Shown in pieces: positions 33,659 to 43,599 of a stretch of DNA of 64,000 nucleotides. Source of the stretch: Galaxea fascicularis (lineage: Eukaryota; Cnidaria; Anthozoa; Scleractinia; Euphylliidae); contig OX419343.1 of NCBI GenBank assembly GCA_948470475.1, forward strand, positions 22,014,821-22,078,820, in the 5' to 3' direction. Both the position numbers and the translations under genes were made by a program. Positions within the stretch are counted from its first letter, which is position 1. Each line of letters begins with the position of its first letter. The notes under the pieces were generated by a model. The model ran no database searches, was not told where the DNA came from, and was given only the letters and a program-made list of their open reading frames with translations.

Positions 33659-36600
33659 ATGGCCACCACGACTGCAAAAGCTCCCGCTCCGCTGAATTTA
33701 TCCGACCGTTTGCACCAAGGTGAAAACTGGAAGTTGTTTCGCCGAGAGTGGAAATTCTATGAATTAGCAGCTGGCATTCATAGGAAGGCGGATGAAGTTC
33801 GTGTTGCTTCTTTGTTAAACGTTGTTGGCAAGGAGGGATTGGACATGTACGAAACCTTTCAGTGGGAGGATACGTCTCATGCTCTTAAAATCGACAAAGT
33901 TTTGGAAAAGTTTGAAGAGCGCTGCGTTCCTGCTCGGAATGAAACGTACGAAAGGTTTGTTTTCTTCAAACGTGAGCAATTGCCGAGTGAGTCGCTCGAT
34001 TGTTACATAACAGCTTTGTTGAAGCTGTCTGAGAACTGTGGTTTTGGAACGCTCCGTGAATCGCTTGTTCGCGATCGTTTGATTCTTGGAGTAAAGGATG
34101 ACAGGATTCGGGAAAAGCTGCTTGGAAAGCGTGATCTCGACCTGGATAAAGCCGTTGAAATGATCAAAGCCAGTCAGGTTACTCATTCGGAAGACTCGGA
34201 AATTGCAGGTGAAGCTTCGGTTCAGGAAGATGTCAATGCTGTGAAACACAAACCTAAGCCACAGAAGGAATCGGAGAAAAGGAAGCTCCCGAAAAGTTCC
34301 ACTCGGAACCCCTCGTCTAACAGCAAACTTAAAGAATGTCTCTTCTGCGGTGGCAAACATGCACTTGACAGAAAGCTATGTCCAGCATCCGGACAAACAT
34401 GCAAGAAATGTGGCAAAGTCGGACACTTCGCAGTCAAATGTCGCAGTAAGTCTGTGAATGTGAATGTTAGTGATGTCGAGGAAGTTTTCTACATAAATAA
34501 CATTGGTGGCAAAGATCAGGCTCTTGTTCCAGTTACTCTAAATGACACTGTTTCAGTAACATTCCAGATTGATACAGGCTCATCAGCAAATATTTTGCCA
34601 TTGGAGGATTACATCAGAGCCACCAATGATTTCAATAGAGCTAGCATTGTTCCTAAAGATATCACACTAGTGATGCATGATCACTCAAAGCGAAAGGCAT
34701 TGGGCTCTGCAAGGCTGAAAGTTGAGCATAATGGTAACAAACATGAACTGAACTTTGTCATTGTTGAGCAAAGGGTTACACCTTTGCTGGGTTTAAAGTC
34801 TTGTCAGGGTATGGGTCTCATTAAAATCATGGTCCCTGGTGTTCATTCCCCCGTTAACAGTGTTGCTGCTACTCCAGAGAAAGCTGTATCTGAGAGTATT
34901 ATTACAGATCCTGTCCTTAGCCCCTTCGCTGATGTATTTCATGGTATTGGTTGCTTACCTGGAGAATACAGTATGTCATTGGATGGGAATGTTAGTCCTG
35001 TAGTACATCCTCCTCGTAGAGTGCCTGTTCCTAAGAGAGATGCCATGAAGGCAGAGTTGGAAAACTTGGTTAGCAACCAGATCATTGCACCTGTTACTGA
35101 GCCAACCAATTGGGTATCCAGTGTCTTGGCCGTGCCAAAAAAAGATGGGTCAATCCGTGTATGCCTGGACCCCAAAGATTTGAACACTGCTATTAAGCGT
35201 TCACACTACCCCCTACCTACAGTGGATGATGTTACATCCCGACTCACCAAGGCAAAGGTCTTCAGTGTCATGGATGCGAAAAGTGGTTTTTGGCAAGTGA
35301 AGCTGTCAGAGAGTTCCAGTTATTACACCACGTTTAATACTCCATTTGGCAGATTTCGCTGGTTAAGAATGCCGTTTGGCATTTCTTCTGCGCCTGAGGT
35401 ATGGCAGCGGAAAATGAATGAAGCAATTGAGGGTCTTCGGGGAGTGGAGGTCATAGCTGACGACTTTCTCGTGTGTGGTTTTGGAGACACAACTGCAGAC
35501 GCAGTCCTGGATCACGATCAGAATTTAACTGCATTTCTTGAAAGGTGCCGCAAGCTGAATCTGACTCTTAATCCTCAGAAAGTCAAGCTCCGCCTTTCCA
35601 AAGTACCTTTCATGGGTCATTTGCTGACTGCTGATGGTATCGTTACAGATCCAAACAAGGTCCGTGCTATTAAAGACATGCCTACCCCAGCAGATGTGAC
35701 ATCACTGAAGAGATTTCTTGGCATGGTTAATTATCTTTCGAAGTTCCTTCCAAACCTGTCCAGTGTATCAGAACCATTGCGTCGTCTTGAAGCTAAAGAT
35801 GCTGAGTGGTCCTGGCTCGCAGTTCATGATGCAGCTGTCCAGAAAATAAAGAGTCTTGTTTGTGAGGCTCCGGTGCTCAAGTTTTATGATGTCACACAAG
35901 CCGTTACAGTTGAATGTGATGCATCGCTATCTGGACTTGGCGCCACCCTACTCCAGGGAGGTCAGCCAGTTGCTTTTGCCTCAAGGGCACTTACTCCCGC
36001 CGAAGGCCGCTATGCCCAAATCGAAAAAGAACTTCTCTCAGTAGTTTTTGCATGTGAGAGGTTTGATACCTACCTCTATGGTCGAGACATTGTTCATGTC
36101 AAAACAGATCACCAGCCTTTGGAGGCCATCTGCAAGAAATACCTTGCTTCTGCCCCCAAGCGTCTCCAGCGGATGCTGTTACGCCTTCAGCGATACAACA
36201 TTGATGTGAAGTACCAGAAGCGAGAGAATATGGTTATGTCTGACCCCCTGTCCAGAGCCTATGTGGACGAACCTTGCTCAGAGACAGAGTATTGCAATGA
36301 GGTTGAGGAAATAGTTCTGGTTGATGATCTACCTATCTCCCATGCACGCCTTAACGACTTTAGGAAAGTCACTGCCTGTGATGCTGACCTTCAGATCCTG
36401 ATGTCCACTGTCTTGGAAGGTTGGCCAAGTACTCAAGCCGAAGTACCCCAAGAAATCAGGCCTTATTTCTCTTTTAAAGAAGAAATCACTGTTCAAAATG
36501 GCTTGCTGTTCAAGGGTGACCGTATTATTGTACCGGCCAGTTTAAGAAAGGAGATGATGGAAAAGGTTCACTCGTCTCACCTGGGTATTGAAGGTTGTAG

Positions 36601-37678
36601 CCGCCGTGCAAGAGAAGTTTTCTATTGGCCACGGATGAATGCTGAATTGAAAGATTTCATTCTCAAGTGTGATGTCTGTAATTCCTACAAGCCAGAGCAG
36701 CCTCGAGAACCACTGATGCCGCACGAAATTCCATCAAGGCCCTGGCAGAAAGTTGGAACAGACCTGTTGCAGTTTGATGGGCGACAGTACCTGATAACCG
36801 TTGATTACTATTCATCGTTTTTTGAAGTTGACAAGTTGGAGACTACAGATTCCAGATCTGTCATCAACAAGCTGAAAATGCAGTTTAGCCGTCATGGAAT
36901 ACCGGAGATTGTCATTTCTGACAACGGCCCACAGTACGATTCTGCGGATTTTGCAAAGTTTGCAAAAGACTGGCACTTTCAACACATTACCTCCTCGCCT
37001 CGCAACCCTCAAAGCAACGGAAAGGTTGAGAGTGCAGTTAAAGTCTGTGAAAATATCATGAAGAAGGCAGCTCTTGGAAAATTTGATCCATATCTTGCCC
37101 TTTTAGACTACCGCAATACACCTACTGAAATTGGCTCTTCTCCAGCTCAAAGACTGTTCAGCAGAAGAACACGTAACCTGCTACCGCTAACACCAAGACT
37201 GCTTGAACCAGCAACAGTCCCGCCAATGGATGTGCAGCAAAAGCTAATTGCCTCCAGACAAAAGCAGGCCTACTACTATAGCTTCAAAGGAAAAGCATTG
37301 CCTGAACTACAGCCTGGTCAGACTGTTAGAATGAAGAAGCCAAATGAGAACACCTGGACTGAAGCAGTGTGTAAGAAGATGATCGGACCACGCTCCTATG
37401 CTGTTGTATCTGGTAACCGTACCTATCGAAGAAATCGTAGGCAGCTACGTTTGGTTCCACCTGCAGCAAACCTGTTGACTAGTCCTGCGCAACCACGTGA
37501 TACCAACAAGGAACAGCAACCTATCCAGTATGCCACACCCCAAGGAAATTTTGGAGAGGCAACTCCTGGTCCAGCTAATCCTAGGACAACTGCTGTCCCT
37601 ATGGCGTCCTGTCCTACCGTAACTAGGAGTGGCCGTACAGTTAGACCGCCAGTCCGTTTTCAAGATTACACGTCTTAG
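33659..37678 (+). CDS. gag-pol: Gag-Pol polyprotein of Ty3/gypsy element, 1339 residues
   Basis: One frame without stops encodes all retrotransposon activities. Order: a Gag-like N-terminus (1-220); a Cys-rich segment from C227; a CCHC knuckle C248-x2-C251-x4-H256-x4-C261; aspartic protease with D305 in DTGSSANIL; and reverse transcriptase with PFGISSAPEVWQ and the catalytic IADD (D601-D602; an I replaces the more usual Y). RNase H follows with D754 (ECDAS), E791 (EKELL) and D817 (KTDHQP). The integrase zinc domain has H971/H974 and C1004/C1007, and its catalytic triad is D1035, D1088 and E1124 (35 residues between the last two). An IGPRSYAVV segment near the end is GPY/F-like; no chromodomain is evident. 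Gag and Pol share one frame, so no frameshift signal is needed. Product: particle formation, reverse transcription and integration of the element itself. Confidence 0.97.
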   Translation: MATTTAKAPAPLNLSDRLHQGENWKLFRREWKFYELAAGIHRKADEVRVASLLNVVGKEGLDMYETFQWEDTSHALKIDKVLEKFEERCVPARNETYERFVFFKREQLPSESLDCYITALLKLSENCGFGTLRESLVRDRLILGVKDDRIREKLLGKRDLDLDKAVEMIKASQVTHSEDSEIAGEASVQEDVNAVKHKPKPQKESEKRKLPKSSTRNPSSNSKLKECLFCGGKHALDRKLCPASGQTCKKCGKVGHFAVKCRSKSVNVNVSDVEEVFYINNIGGKDQALVPVTLNDTVSVTFQIDTGSSANILPLEDYIRATNDFNRASIVPKDITLVMHDHSKRKALGSARLKVEHNGNKHELNFVIVEQRVTPLLGLKSCQGMGLIKIMVPGVHSPVNSVAATPEKAVSESIITDPVLSPFADVFHGIGCLPGEYSMSLDGNVSPVVHPPRRVPVPKRDAMKAELENLVSNQIIAPVTEPTNWVSSVLAVPKKDGSIRVCLDPKDLNTAIKRSHYPLPTVDDVTSRLTKAKVFSVMDAKSGFWQVKLSESSSYYTTFNTPFGRFRWLRMPFGISSAPEVWQRKMNEAIEGLRGVEVIADDFLVCGFGDTTADAVLDHDQNLTAFLERCRKLNLTLNPQKVKLRLSKVPFMGHLLTADGIVTDPNKVRAIKDMPTPADVTSLKRFLGMVNYLSKFLPNLSSVSEPLRRLEAKDAEWSWLAVHDAAVQKIKSLVCEAPVLKFYDVTQAVTVECDASLSGLGATLLQGGQPVAFASRALTPAEGRYAQIEKELLSVVFACERFDTYLYGRDIVHVKTDHQPLEAICKKYLASAPKRLQRMLLRLQRYNIDVKYQKRENMVMSDPLSRAYVDEPCSETEYCNEVEEIVLVDDLPISHARLNDFRKVTACDADLQILMSTVLEGWPSTQAEVPQEIRPYFSFKEEITVQNGLLFKGDRIIVPASLRKEMMEKVHSSHLGIEGCSRRAREVFYWPRMNAELKDFILKCDVCNSYKPEQPREPLMPHEIPSRPWQKVGTDLLQFDGRQYLITVDYYSSFFEVDKLETTDSRSVINKLKMQFSRHGIPEIVISDNGPQYDSADFAKFAKDWHFQHITSSPRNPQSNGKVESAVKVCENIMKKAALGKFDPYLALLDYRNTPTEIGSSPAQRLFSRRTRNLLPLTPRLLEPATVPPMDVQQKLIASRQKQAYYYSFKGKALPELQPGQTVRMKKPNENTWTEAVCKKMIGPRSYAVVSGNRTYRRNRRQLRLVPPAANLLTSPAQPRDTNKEQQPIQYATPQGNFGEATPGPANPRTTAVPMASCPTVTRSGRTVRPPVRFQDYTS

Positions 37679-37765
37679 GAACTTTGCGAACAGTGTTGTT
37701 AGAGACATTATTTTCTTTGCTTTTGATTTCTTTCAGTACTTCTCCTTAGGTTTTCTTTCTTTTAT

Positions 37766-37776
37766 AAAGGGGAAGA
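37766..37776 (+). promoter_or_regulatory. Polypurine tract
   Basis: AAAGGGGAAGA lies immediately before the 3' LTR and is the expected primer for plus-strand DNA synthesis. Confidence 0.85.
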
Positions 37777-37903
37777 TGTTATGATGTCATTGTTATCACG
37801 TCATTGTCATGTGACCTGGAGCGTTCGCTCGCGATGTGCTCGTTCATGGACAATTAAAAGTTGTTGTTGTCTTATCATAACATGTGGTTGTCGTATCATA
37901 ACA
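37777..37903 (+). repeat. 3' LTR (127 bp)
   Basis: Identical to the 5' LTR, followed by the second copy of the CCTGG target duplication at 37904-37908. Confidence 0.95.
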
Positions 37904-38456
37904 CCTGGTTGTTTCTGTTTAGCGACTGTGGTCCTTTATATGCCATCTGAAGCATTTTGTCTAGCTTTCAGTGGTTTCAAAACAAGCCGGCGATTGCCGG
38001 AGTTCCGCCGGCTACGTGATCATATGTCGCCGGTTACTCTGGTCATAGCAATCAGCTCGGGCCTTGCGACCCCTCACTTGTCATAGCCGCTTACTTTTCT
38101 AGAGTCTGACGCCTAGTTCAAAACATTTTGAAACCCCTGAGCTTTGGTTTGGCTCGTTTCAGTGCGTTCAGTGACAGAACAGCCTCTCTCTTGTTATCAA
38201 GGATAGGAATTTTGAGCCGCGTAATATGATCATCTTTATCTTGTAGTGTTTGTACATTACCGGGCCCGGTTATTTGGTTTTGTAGTAAGACGTTGTGTTT
38301 GTTTTGCGACTATTCGTCTCTTTATCCTTTCTTTAGTGTTGTAGCTTCTTAGAGAGCTATGCAACAAGTGAAGTTGAGCGCTCAAATCCGCTCTAATTAC
38401 GGCTGTGTCTTTGTCATCGTTTCACTCCGCTCTGTAACTGCGGTTATGCACTGGCA

Positions 38457-38510
38457 GTGAAAGAGCGGCTCGGACAAGGTTCTTTTGGAGATGTTTACAC
38501 CATGAAAACG
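38457..38510 (+). pseudogene. Captured protein-kinase glycine-loop fragment
   Basis: The plus strand reads VKERLGQGSFGDVYTMKT. L-G-x-G-x-F-G-x-V-Y is the ATP-binding glycine-rich loop of eukaryotic protein kinases. It sits inside the Mutator-like element and runs directly into its right inverted repeat (from 38504), with an acceptor-like TTATGCACTGGCAG just upstream. No VAIK lysine or later kinase motif follows. I infer a host exon fragment carried by the transposon; it cannot encode a working kinase. Confidence 0.6.
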
Positions 38511-38802
38511 TCACGCATTCCGCGCAAGGCTAAACTGCTTTTTTTGGGGGAATTTTCTGTTTAGAATACCCGAGTAGACGCAGCGAGAAAGTACAGATTT
38601 TCATTTCGCAAAGTACAGATTTCATTTCGCAAAGTACAGATTTTCATTTCGCAAAGTACAGATTTCATTTCGTTTCGTTTCGTTTCGCAAAGTACCATTT
38701 CGCAAAGTACGATAAGCCCCAAACCAGGGGTTACAAAACGGCCAAGTATGCCGCTTCCATTAGAATAATCATTCAGTTGAAAGGCTGGATGAAGTATAGT
38801 TT

Positions 38803-39251
38803 GGCATGCACTAAAACCCGACACAACGAAACGAAACGACTGAAACGAAACCACCGAAACGAATTGTCCTTGTAATTCACAATCTCCTCCACTACTATAC
38901 AGTTTAAACGTAGTCTCAGGGAGACAAGTAGCGAAACTGACTGAGACGTTATGAGTGAATACTTCGATTCTTTCCCTAACTTTTCAATTATTTTCCTTTC
39001 TTTTCTTTTCCCATCTGCTTTGGTCGGTGCTCCGCCCAAAAAATACATAAAAAAATACGAAACCATTTTCTTTCTTGAAGTCCTAAATGTAAGATAATTC
39101 TGTCTTTTGCTGGCTCGTGGCTTCGTTTCGTTGGTTTCGCTTGTTTCGGTGGTTTCGTTTCGGTTGTTTCGCTTGTTTCGGTGGTTTCGTTTCGGTGGTT
39201 TCAGTGGTTTCGGTGGTTTCGTTTCGTTGTTTCGGGTTTTAGTACGATGCC
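38803..39251. mobile_element. 449-bp MITE with 9-bp target duplication
   Basis: The ends are inverted copies: GGCATGCACTAAAACCCG on the left and, inverted, GGCATCGTACTAAAACCCG on the right. Each is followed inward by multiplied GAAACGAAACG-type words (38820-38860 and 39122-39233). The flanks GTATAGTTT (38794-38802) and GTATGGTTT (39252-39260) form a 9-bp duplication. Copy D has a single GTATGGTTT at about 51171 and no insert. Both the 9-bp duplication and the GAAACG sub-terminal repeats recall the larger Mutator-like element 85 bp upstream, so the two may use the same transposase. Confidence 0.8.
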
Positions 39252-39416
39252 GTATGGTTTCAAGTCGAACTTGACAAACTTCAAACCTTACAAAAGAATA
39301 TTGTCAGCATGACGATAGAGTCTTTGAATTTTGTCCAGGGATGTACTGATCGGCTAACTCTGAATAGTATCTTTCGTGTGTTTGTGTGAATTGTTTGCCT
39401 GAAATGTTTCTATCAG

Positions 39417-39704
39417 GGAGTGAATAAAACATTTGCAATGCAGATTCCTTGTGGTTTACTGACGCGTGAACAAGATGTTTGGATTGAATGCATGTCCTCT
39501 TCTGAGGAATCTGTAGAAGAAGTAACGGCCACAGCTTTTGAATTATACCTGCGATTCGTTCTTTCCCCGTTACAAACGATTAAACGACGCTCGGGCAGCG
39601 CTGGTCGAAAGGTTTGGAATAGTTTCTGCTGGCGTCAAACATTACTGACATTATGTACGGAGAAGAAACAACGACGTGCACGGTGTAATGCTGCCGGAAA
39701 TTAG
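39417..39704 (+). CDS. Putative exon, copy C version (GVNKTFAMQIPCGLL)
   Basis: An acceptor-like TTTCTATCAG precedes a frame reading GVNKTFAMQIPCGLLTREQD, then VWIEC. The same exon start occurs in copy D at 51335 with mostly conservative changes over about 58 codons, after which the two frames diverge. The true end of the exon is not clear, and no family is recognised. Two Cys residues and the link with the Cys-rich terminal exon upstream in both copies suggest parts of one extracellular protein gene, but I cannot join them by splice phase. Confidence 0.35.
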   Translation, partial: GVNKTFAMQIPCGLLTREQDVWIECMSSSEESVEEVTATAFELYLRFVLSPLQTIKRRSGSAGRKVWNSFCWRQTLLTLCTEKKQRRARCNAAGN

Positions 39705-40819
39705 TGGGCCCTGAAGTCCAAACGGTTTTTGAAACTCTCAGTGGTACTGGTATTTTGAGCCAAAAGAAGAAGCGGATTCGTTTTGAGAGGCATGTGTTCT
39801 TGTATGCAGCACAAGAACCCACAAGGGTCAACTGACAACAGTTGTTCGTGCGTGCCTCGTTTGCAATGTGGACGAATTTTTGTTGGATGAAAATACTGCA
39901 TGAAATTTAGCATTATGAACTACAATAAGCAAGACGATTAGTAATTAGTAATTAGGGATCTGTTCTCTTGTTAGGCACATTAAAGCCCGGTTTCCTCCAA
40001 GACCGAATTCACAAATCCATTCAAGACCTTTTTACATTAATAATCACCTTGTACCGGATATACCAATTATAAATACATGCGACTGATTGTATTCATCTCG
40101 GGGGATAAAGCGGCTGACAATTGCTAATTAGTTTGAAAGCTGTAGATAGGACGAATTGGTTTTTCAGTCGCTTTGCGGTTTATGCACTTTTCGCCGCGGA
40201 TCTGAGTGTGTGCGTTATGGAGAAATTTCTAGTATTCGCAAGACTTAATGGATACAAATGAGGTCCTTTAATTTACTAACCATAATTGTTGCTATTCTTA
40301 TCAAAAGTTACAGACGGTGCGTATGTGGCTTGAATGCCATCCATTTACAGGTGAAAAGAATGTCCGATTTATAAGCTGAATTTGAGCTCCATACTAGTTT
40401 TAAAAGTTTTGTTTTATAACCCTGTGGACTGAATGTAGGGGCGTAACTCTTAACAGACAATGTAGAATAGGGGGTGTTTCCTCTTTAAGGGAAGTTCTCT
40501 CAGGAACGAACAATTTTGCCTTTTTGTCAAGTTAAGTGAAAACGACACCCCCGCTCGGGTTATGCCAACAAGGAAAAGTAAATATTTTGGGAAGTCCGTC
40601 ATTTCCTAACTATTGCGGGGTCAGTTGAAAGGGATTATAGATTTACCGTGTCTTTGTAATCTAGACCAGGTAAACATCTTGGAGGGCGTTAATTAAAGGG
40701 GTCCTTACACAGTGGTCTCCTGTTGGGCCAATAACCTGAAATAAAAAAAATATATATGCTTTTTATCGGACGGTTTAGTTCTTACTCTCGCTGAAGATGA
40801 ACTCGTGTCGAAAACGGTA

Positions 40820-40950
40820 CGGAGCCCTCTAGGGGTCATCCTAAGTTCCTAAGTACCTGAGTTCGTGAGTGCTGATATCCGACTTTCAACAAGTACGTGA
40901 GCTTGTACGTGAGGTACTTAGGAACTCAGGATGGCCCCTAGAGGGCTCCG
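40820..40950. mobile_element. 131-bp palindromic MITE flanked by TA
   Basis: The left arm begins CGGAGCCCTCTAGGGGTCAT and the inverted right arm CGGAGCCCTCTAGGGGCCAT; the arms stay similar for about 40 bp (CCTAAGTTCCTAAGTACCT). TA lies on both sides (40818-40819, 40951-40952), as left by Tc1/mariner-type insertion. No coding capacity. Confidence 0.7.
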
Positions 40951-41436
40951 TAAAATTGTTCAGTTTTAACTTCTTTAAATATACCTTTTAGCTTATTGTA
41001 TTAATTGTTGTTGTTGTTTTTGTTTTCGCAATCTTTTTGAGACTCTCAGTGTAAGTCTGAAGTTGGGGATCCTGGAATCACTGCACTTCAAGACTGAATA
41101 CTGATCCGTTTCCGGGTCGTCATAATAACTTAAGCCGAAGTCCACGACCAAAATAACGGCTGCGTGAAAAGAATGAAAAAACCCTTTTCCAACAGCCGAA
41201 CAGAGCGGAAAGGCTTGTGGTAAGCGTAGAAAAACGACTTCTATTCAAGAGGTTCCATTTACCCACCCACGCATAAGTAACAACCACTCTGGGAAGCGGT
41301 TAAATTACAAAGGTAATGAGTATTCGCTTAACTTTATAGATACAAATAACGTCCTTTAATTTACTAACCATAATTGTTGCGATTTTTATCGAAAGTTACA
41401 GACGGTGCGCATGTGACTTGAATGCCATCATTTATC

Positions 41437-42072
41437 CTTAGTTTTCAGTCACGTGGAAGTCACTCAAGTTAAAAAATAAAATCACCAACCATTTAATAGA
41501 TTAAGTCAAGAAATTAAGCTGTTGTAGAAGAGTAATAAATAAACAAATCGTTAAAGTTTCAGGGTTGTGTGATATCCCATACTCGAGTTATAAGGCAAAA
41601 TGTTCCACTCAAAATTACAGAGTTTAGTATGGACGCACCATGATGGAGTCTCTCTGAGGGGCTCTGATATGGCAGCCGGGAACTAGTAAAAACACCTGGA
41701 ATTTACCGTTTGGCTATCTGAAAGGCTTTCTTCTCTCTTTTGAGCAGAGACGCTTCTCTTGCGATGTTGGCTTTTCAGACCTCTAAAAAACACACTGAAT
41801 CGATGTTTTCATGTACATGACATGCTTGTGAGCAGACATCTTTATGTCACGCACAGTGAGAAAATCTAAAGTTCAAACTGCTCTATTTTCAAAACAAAGC
41901 ACGCTTCCGAGCTGAAAACACGCAAGCAGATACATTTCTTCCTAAAATGTCTTTTACGTGATGAAGCTAAAAATGGAAAATTCTCTTCACTTTTGAATTT
42001 TAGTTTTTTTTATGAAGTCGCGTGAAAACCAAGAATTGGTCAGAAACACCCTGAATAATAAATAGTTTTTAA
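41437..42072. mobile_element. 636-bp insertion in the second local copy, probable MITE
   Basis: The uninterrupted first copy (about 40348-40360) defines the insertion. The left end, CCTTAGTTTTCAGTCACGTGG, and the inverted right end, TTCTTGGTTTTCACGCGACTT, are imperfect inverted repeats around TTTTCA-CACG. The interior is AT-rich without a coding frame. Confidence 0.5.
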
Positions 42073-43599
42073 AGGTGAAAAGAACATCCGCTTTATAGGC
42101 TGCATTTGAGTTCTATACTAGTTTTAAAAGTTTTGTTTTATAACCCTGTGGACTGAATGTAGGGGCGCATCTCTTAACAGACGATGTAGGATAGGGGATT
42201 TTTCTGTAGAATTAATAGGGTGTTCATTTTGTGGTTGACCTCGCGGGCGCTTGCATACCGAACGTTATTAGGTCACTGCTCAACAATTTTCGACGAAAGT
42301 TAAACTGAACGATTTATAACACCAGAAATTTCGTCTTGATGGCTAATATTGCCTGCAAGACAATTTGCTTAAATTTTTTATCCATTACATACACATTGCT
42401 AAAAATGAATTGTCTACCGGTATATAGGGTATAAATAAAAGAGAGTTTTCGTAAGAAACCATACTATAACCAATTACAACTCTTCTGAGTGCTCAGCTGA
42501 TGAAAAGAGTTGCCTTGTTATGGCGTTCAAAAGCATTTTTACCGTAAGTCAGTTATAATGTTTTATATATATTAGTTAAGCAATGTTTTCGGGTGGTATA
42601 CCGTGGTATATACACGAGCCTTTAGGCCATTCTGTACTGATCCGTTTAGATGTTACTGAGACTCCTAAACTTGATCAGCATTACGCCTGTTTTATATGAC
42701 TCTCACTGGCTTCCTGTTAGTTATCGTATTGTTTTTTTATATATATATATAATTCAGTCTTTCGCTAGTTTTCAAATTACTTAATAACCTTTCACCCAGC
42801 TATCTGGTAGACAGACTTAGTTATCAATTGTATTCCAGGAATTACATACATACATACTTAATTTATGTATACACTGCAAAATCTTCAGTTACAAAAAAAA
42901 AAAAATTAAAACAACACTGTTTTACAAGATTGCCGTGTGGGAGCCCGACTGACAACTGCTGTAAAAATTGTCAAGCTCCCTTTTGAAATACCCAAGAGAG
43001 TTTGATTTTCTTAAATTTCGGGTAGGCTTCCATAGTAGCGCCCCGCTGTAGCCCAAGGCACGCCTACAATAATTCTTGCGTGGCTTGGGCAGATTTAGTT
43101 TAATCTCAGAATCTCTTATAAGTTGTACGGTGTACTACGGATGCTAAATAAAACCTGCAGGTACGCTGGGGAAAGCCCTTTATTTTTTTTAAACATTAAC
43201 ATCGCTTTAAGCATTTTCTTTCTTGTGGAAGATTGTACCAGTTGAGCCTATTTAAAAGGATACTGGCACTAGTGTCGTAACTGGACCTGGTATTGACCCT
43301 GGCAACCCTATTTTGGAGTTTCTGGAGTTTGTCGCTCAAAGTAACGCTGAGTTCATCCCAAACAGGGCTGCAGTAGTCAAAGCTAGTGGGGGGAAATCAA
43401 CGCTTGGTAGTTGAAGAGTGATTGTTTTGGAGATGAATGGTCTTACTTATTCGTTTGAGGGCGCCTATGGCTAAGGATATCTTCTTACTAATTTTCTTCT
43501 ATATGTTTTGTCAATTTAGCTTCTTCGACTTTTTTGATCGATTTCCCGTCGATCTCAATATCGATCTGATTATTCGATAGAACACGTATTCGTTGATTT

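Larger units (their letters stand above)
33397..37903 (+). mobile_element. Complete Ty3/gypsy LTR retrotransposon
   Basis: Boundaries are set by two 127-bp LTRs (33397-33523, 37777-37903) starting TGTTATG and ending CATAACA. They are flanked by the 5-bp target duplication CCTGG (33392-33396 and 37904-37908). The LTRs are identical base for base as I read them. A primer-binding site, one uninterrupted Gag-Pol frame and a polypurine tract are all present. Identical LTRs plus an open frame indicate a very recent insertion, still possibly competent. It landed inside the Mutator-like element, so it is the younger of the two. Confidence 0.95.
33050..38718. mobile_element. Mutator-like element with long inverted ends, interrupted by a gypsy element
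   Basis: The left terminal inverted repeat is about 33050-33219 and the right about 38504-38718. The ends read AGCTTATTGTACTTTGC and, inverted, GGCTTATCGTACTTTGC. Both arms carry CTTTGCGAAACGAAACG, CTCGCTGCGTCTACTCGG and GGAATGCGTGACGTTTTC. The right arm is longer because a CGCAAAGTACAGATTT sub-repeat is multiplied. The 9-bp word CCAAACCAG flanks both sides (33041-33049, 38719-38727) and occurs once in uninterrupted copy D (about 51098). A 9-bp target duplication and long inverted ends are the hallmarks of Mutator-like elements. Without the gypsy insert the element is about 1.16 kb and encodes no transposase, so it is non-autonomous. Confidence 0.8.
31321..40230. repeat. Duplicated block, copy C (with insertions)
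   Basis: This block matches 50450-52125 (copy D) in the same orientation, but in pieces: 31321-31739, 32856-33049, 38719-38802 and 39252-40230. The gaps between the pieces correspond to insertions present only in copy C: 31740-32855, 33050-38718 (with the gypsy element inside) and 38803-39251. Copy D therefore shows the original sequence at three insertion sites. Confidence 0.9.
40231..42204. repeat. Local duplication: 40231-40480 repeated at 41320-41436 + 42073-42204
   Basis: The phrase beginning ATACAAATGAGGTCCTTTAA at 40252 recurs at 41340. The second half, with AGTTTTAAAAGTTTTG, recurs at 42119. The second copy is split by a 636-bp insertion (41437-42072). No gene lies in this region. 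Confidence 0.75.

Noticed and set aside
33815..34360. 181-codon minus-strand ORF
   Set aside because: It lies antisense to the Gag region of the intact gypsy frame.
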